Assembly: GCA_022737715.1 (NCBI GenBank)
Contig: JAIITD010000060.1
Coordinates: 1 to 9,409 of the forward strand
Direction of reading: 5' to 3'
DNA length: 9,409 nucleotides
From: Veillonella sp.
Lineage (GTDB): Bacteria; Bacillota; Negativicutes; Veillonellales; Veillonellaceae
The position numbers and the translations under genes are program-made. Positions within the stretch are counted from its first letter, which is position 1. Each line of letters opens with the position of its first letter. Shown here piece by piece: positions 7,376 through 9,409 of the stretch. Below the pieces are notes generated by a model. That model was not told the origin of the DNA, ran no database searches, and saw only the letters and a list, made by a program, of their open reading frames with translations.

Positions 7376-8475
7376 GACAGTTTATGATTCAACCACTAGA
7401 TACGAAAGCGATGGAAACATGCCGATACCGTATTGATAATTTAACGAAACCTATTTATAGTCTTGCCATGCTCGAAATAATAGCCGAACGATTTGCAGGT
7501 GTATTGGCCAATCCAAAACCAAATCATTTAAAATATGGTGTTCTCATTGTAGGGGCAGACCATCTTGTTGATGGTCCTCAAAATGTCGAACATGGACATA
7601 CTAGTTTAAATGCAATAAAACGATTTAACGAAGGCATGAGTGCTACGCAGGGGGCCGCATTTAAATTGCAGGCTCCGGTGTATGTAGTGAATGTTGGCTT
7701 GGAACAAGATACTGAGCATTTGAGCAACATTGATTCCCGTGTTATCTGTAAAGGGTCCCACTTTTTTGGCGTAGAACCCTCTATTAGCCATGATGAATTG
7801 GAACAGGCTCTTGAAATGGGCTTTGGTTATGCGGATAAATTACATGAAGCAGGCCTACAAGTGGTGGCCTTAGGTAATATAGGTGAACGTACATTCCTTG
7901 ATGCGTTGGTTACGACCGCTACCATTACAGGTGCATCATATGATTCCTTATTGACAGAATCTGATAATGGACCTACCATTGCACAGCGTGCTGCACACAT
8001 CCATTCATTTGTAGATCCCTTTGACATTGCTGTAGATGATTGGACTGTTTTATCTGAAAGCGACCGCCGCAAGGCCGTATTGCATTTGCTTCACGTAGCA
8101 GGTGGACTCGATATTGCGTTCTTAACAGGCTTTATCTTAGGTGCTGCTAGTCATCGCATGGCTGTGGTATTCGATAATGTACTAACTGGCACTGCCGTAC
8201 TGGCAGCGGTGACGATGGAACCATTGGTGAAAGACTATGTTTTCCCATCCGCTGTTTACGATGATCCGATTCATAAGGAACAATGTCGTTTCTTAGATGT
8301 AAAACCTCCATTACATTATGATTTACACATTGATGAAGGCTTAGGCTCTACGATGGGGCTGTCTATCGTAGATGCATCTATGCATATGTTAAATGACATG
8401 AAAACATTCGTAGAAGCAGAGGTCCGTGCCGCTGAGGATGGCGCCGGTAAGGGTCGACAAGAAGATATTAAATAA
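7372..8475 (+). CDS. arsB: Divergent CobT paralogue, probable ArsB subunit
   Basis: This 367-residue protein is recognisably CobT-like: VGADHLVDG (60-68) corresponds to ADHGV, LTGFILGAASHRMAVVFDN (251-269) corresponds to the 'GvILGAA.hg..viiDGf' core, and DEGLGSTMGLSIVDASMHML (321-340) corresponds to the C-terminal LGE motif. Several conserved positions are altered. GEMGISNTT of the first copy becomes GNIGERT (168-174), losing that glutamate (Asn169), and the GRGT loop is replaced by NGPT (199-202). Glu322 is kept. It carries a charged C-terminal tail of about 20 residues absent from the first copy. GGAGGT lies 5 nt before the ATG, and the start overlaps the previous stop (ATGA), so the two proteins are probably made in matched amounts. 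This fits the non-catalytic ArsB partner of the Sporomusa phenol/p-cresol-activating heterodimer. An independent enzyme with another substrate is the alternative. Confidence 0.82.
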   Translation: MRQFMIQPLDTKAMETCRYRIDNLTKPIYSLAMLEIIAERFAGVLANPKPNHLKYGVLIVGADHLVDGPQNVEHGHTSLNAIKRFNEGMSATQGAAFKLQAPVYVVNVGLEQDTEHLSNIDSRVICKGSHFFGVEPSISHDELEQALEMGFGYADKLHEAGLQVVALGNIGERTFLDALVTTATITGASYDSLLTESDNGPTIAQRAAHIHSFVDPFDIAVDDWTVLSESDRRKAVLHLLHVAGGLDIAFLTGFILGAASHRMAVVFDNVLTGTAVLAAVTMEPLVKDYVFPSAVYDDPIHKEQCRFLDVKPPLHYDLHIDEGLGSTMGLSIVDASMHMLNDMKTFVEAEVRAAEDGAGKGRQEDIK

Positions 8476-8481
8476 TGATAG

Positions 8482-8555
8482 AGAGGACTTGTCATATATA
8501 TATTTCCTTTGCTTAACCAGTAGTAAAGGGAGGATATATTTGAAAGTCCTCTTTT
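8482..8555 (+). terminator. Long imperfect terminator hairpin after arsB
   Basis: The base pairs AGAGGACTT (8482-8490) with AAGTCCTCT (8544-8552), followed by TTT. An upper stem pairs about 8496-8510 with 8525-8539, with one mismatch and G-U pairs, leaving a 14-nt loop. It begins 6 nt after the arsB stop. Confidence 0.8.
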
Positions 8556-8633
8556 ATATGTTTGTTATAGAATATGCACGTTAGTATCGTATAGATTTCG
8601 TATTATTTTTATAGGAAATTCATTGAAAAACCA

Positions 8634-8662
8634 TTGACACCATATGTGTAAATTGATATTAT
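8634..8662 (+). promoter_or_regulatory. Promoter P1 of the tRNA array
   Basis: A consensus -35 TTGACA (8634-8639) and -10 TATTAT (8657-8662) are separated by exactly 17 nt. Transcription would start near 8669, about 75 nt before the first tRNA. Confidence 0.75.
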
Positions 8663-8695
8663 TATAAGGCAGTCAGAACTGACCTAGTTTAGTTC

Positions 8696-8725
8696 TTGAC
8701 TAACAGAAGGTAATTATGATATAGT
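8696..8725 (+). promoter_or_regulatory. Second, closer promoter P2 of the tRNA array
   Basis: TTGACT (8696-8701) and TATAGT (8720-8725) are separated by 18 nt, each differing from consensus at one base. Transcription would start near 8732, about ten bases before the first tRNA. Confidence 0.6.
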
Positions 8726-8742
8726 AATTATCGGTTCTGTAT

Positions 8743-8817
8743 GCGGGAATAGCTCAGCGGTAGAGCACCGCCTTGCCAAGGCGGGGGTCGCGAGTTCGAA
8801 TCTCGTTTCCCGCTCCA
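8743..8817 (+). tRNA. tRNA-Gly (GCC), copy 1
   Basis: Full cloverleaf of 75 nt. Acceptor stem GCGGGAA/TTCCCGC, anticodon loop TTGCCAA with GCC at 8775-8777, discriminator T and encoded CCA. Identical to the copy at 9143-9217. Confidence 0.97.
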
Positions 8818-8822
8818 TACAT

Positions 8823-8898
8823 TCCTCGATAGCTCAGTTGGTAGAGCAATCGGCTGTTAACCGATCGGTCGTAGGTTCGAGTCCTACTCGGGGAGCCA
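8823..8898 (+). tRNA. tRNA-Asn (GTT), copy 1
   Basis: Cloverleaf of 76 nt. Acceptor stem TCCTCGA/TCGGGGA with one G-U pair, loop CTGTTAA with GTT at 8856-8858, discriminator G and encoded CCA. Differs from the second copy by one D-loop base (T at 8839, C at 9241). Confidence 0.97.
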
Positions 8899-8903
8899 TT
8901 CAT

Positions 8904-8979
8904 GACTCACTAGCTCAGTTGGCAGAGCACCTGACTTTTAATCAGGGTGTCCCGCGTTCGAGTCGCGGGTGAGTCACCA
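8904..8979 (+). tRNA. tRNA-Lys (TTT)
   Basis: Cloverleaf of 76 nt. Perfect acceptor stem GACTCAC/GTGAGTC, anticodon stem CCTGA/TCAGG, loop CTTTTAA with TTT at 8937-8939, discriminator A and encoded CCA. It is the only array member in the first unit that is not repeated in the second. Confidence 0.97.
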
Positions 8980-8984
8980 ACTTT

Positions 8985-9059
8985 GGCCCGTTGGTCAAGC
9001 GGTTAAGACACCGCCCTTTCACGGCGGTATCCCGGGTTCGATTCCCGGACGGGTCACCA
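8985..9059 (+). tRNA. tRNA-Glu (TTC), copy 1
   Basis: Cloverleaf of 75 nt. Acceptor stem GGCCCGT/ACGGGTC with one G-U pair, anticodon stem CCGCC/GGCGG, loop CTTTCAC with TTC at 9018-9020, encoded CCA. Identical to the copy at 9313-9387. Confidence 0.97.
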
Positions 9060-9063
9060 ATAT

Positions 9064-9139
<76 letters not shown>

Positions 9140-9142
9140 TAT

Positions 9143-9217
9143 GCGGGAATAGCTCAGCGGTAGAGCACCGCCTTGCCAAGGCGGGGGTCGCGAGTTCGAA
9201 TCTCGTTTCCCGCTCCA
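9143..9217 (+). tRNA. tRNA-Gly (GCC), copy 2
   Basis: Identical over all 75 nt to the copy exactly 400 nt upstream, including encoded CCA; anticodon GCC at 9175-9177. Begins the second repeat unit, 3 nt after tRNA-Val. Confidence 0.97.
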
Positions 9218-9224
9218 CTAATGT

Positions 9225-9300
9225 TCCTCGATAGCTCAGTCGGTAGAGCAATCGGCTGTTAACCGATCGGTCGTAGGTTCGAGTCCTACTCGGGGAGCCA
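9225..9300 (+). tRNA. tRNA-Asn (GTT), copy 2
   Basis: Same 76-nt gene as at 8823-8898 apart from C at 9241 in the D loop (GTCGG in place of GTTGG). Anticodon GTT at 9258-9260; CCA encoded. Confidence 0.97.
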
Positions 9301-9312
9301 ATTTCATATCAT

Positions 9313-9387
9313 GGCCCGTTGGTCAAGCGGTTAAGACACCGCCCTTTCACGGCGGTATCCCGGGTTCGATTCCCGGACGGGTCACCA
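9313..9387 (+). tRNA. tRNA-Glu (TTC), copy 2
   Basis: Identical to the copy at 8985-9059; anticodon TTC at 9346-9348. It follows tRNA-Asn directly after a 12-nt spacer, with no tRNA-Lys between them. Confidence 0.97.
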
Positions 9388-9390
9388 CAT

Positions 9391-9409
9391 GGACGATTAG
9401 CTCAGCTGG
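9391..9409 (+). tRNA. tRNA-Val (TAC presumed), copy 2, cut by window end
   Basis: Only the first 19 nt are present (acceptor strand GGACGAT and start of the D arm). They are identical to the start of tRNA-Val copy 1. The anticodon lies outside the window, so identity is inferred. Confidence 0.85.

Noticed and set aside
6338..8475. Recent tandem duplication of cobT
   Set aside because: The two proteins differ strongly along their length and at active-site motifs, so this is an old, specialised pair, not a fresh copy.

Overview
The window looks like chromosomal DNA from a low-GC, Gram-negative-type Firmicute of the Negativicutes, most likely Veillonella or a close relative. This rests on three things: the AT-rich codon usage, the ferredoxin-dependent 2-oxoacid oxidoreductase, and a tandem pair of CobT-like genes resembling ArsAB of Sporomusa ovata, another Negativicute. 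The genus is an inference and was not checked by any search. All supported genes lie on the + strand.

Layout. Positions 1-1201 hold the end of an alpha subunit gene and the complete beta subunit gene of a 2-oxoacid:ferredoxin oxidoreductase (korA/korB type), closed by a strong terminator at 1237-1275. Positions 1441-3994 hold a two-gene membrane module: a 610-residue protein with DUF3137-like features, followed by a LemA-family protein. A MATE-family transporter lies at 4031-5377. A tight group of three genes follows at 5439-8475: prephenate dehydrogenase (tyrA) and two divergent CobT homologues, here called arsA and arsB. No convincing terminator is visible between 1441 and 8475, so read-through across these six genes is possible. 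A long imperfect hairpin with a T tail ends the block at 8482-8555. From 8634 there are two promoter-like elements, then a tRNA array with eight complete genes and one cut by the window end: Gly-Asn-Lys-Glu-Val-Gly-Asn-Glu-Val(partial).

How the genes may work together. Kor enzymes link 2-oxoacids, CoA and ferredoxin in anaerobic central metabolism. TyrA makes the tyrosine precursor. ArsAB-type enzymes activate phenol or p-cresol, which in Sporomusa derive from tyrosine, as the lower ligand of cobamides. The tyrA-arsA-arsB group may therefore connect aromatic amino acid synthesis with phenolic cobamide assembly. This is the most interesting functional idea in the window. The DUF3137-like/LemA pair is the least understood part.
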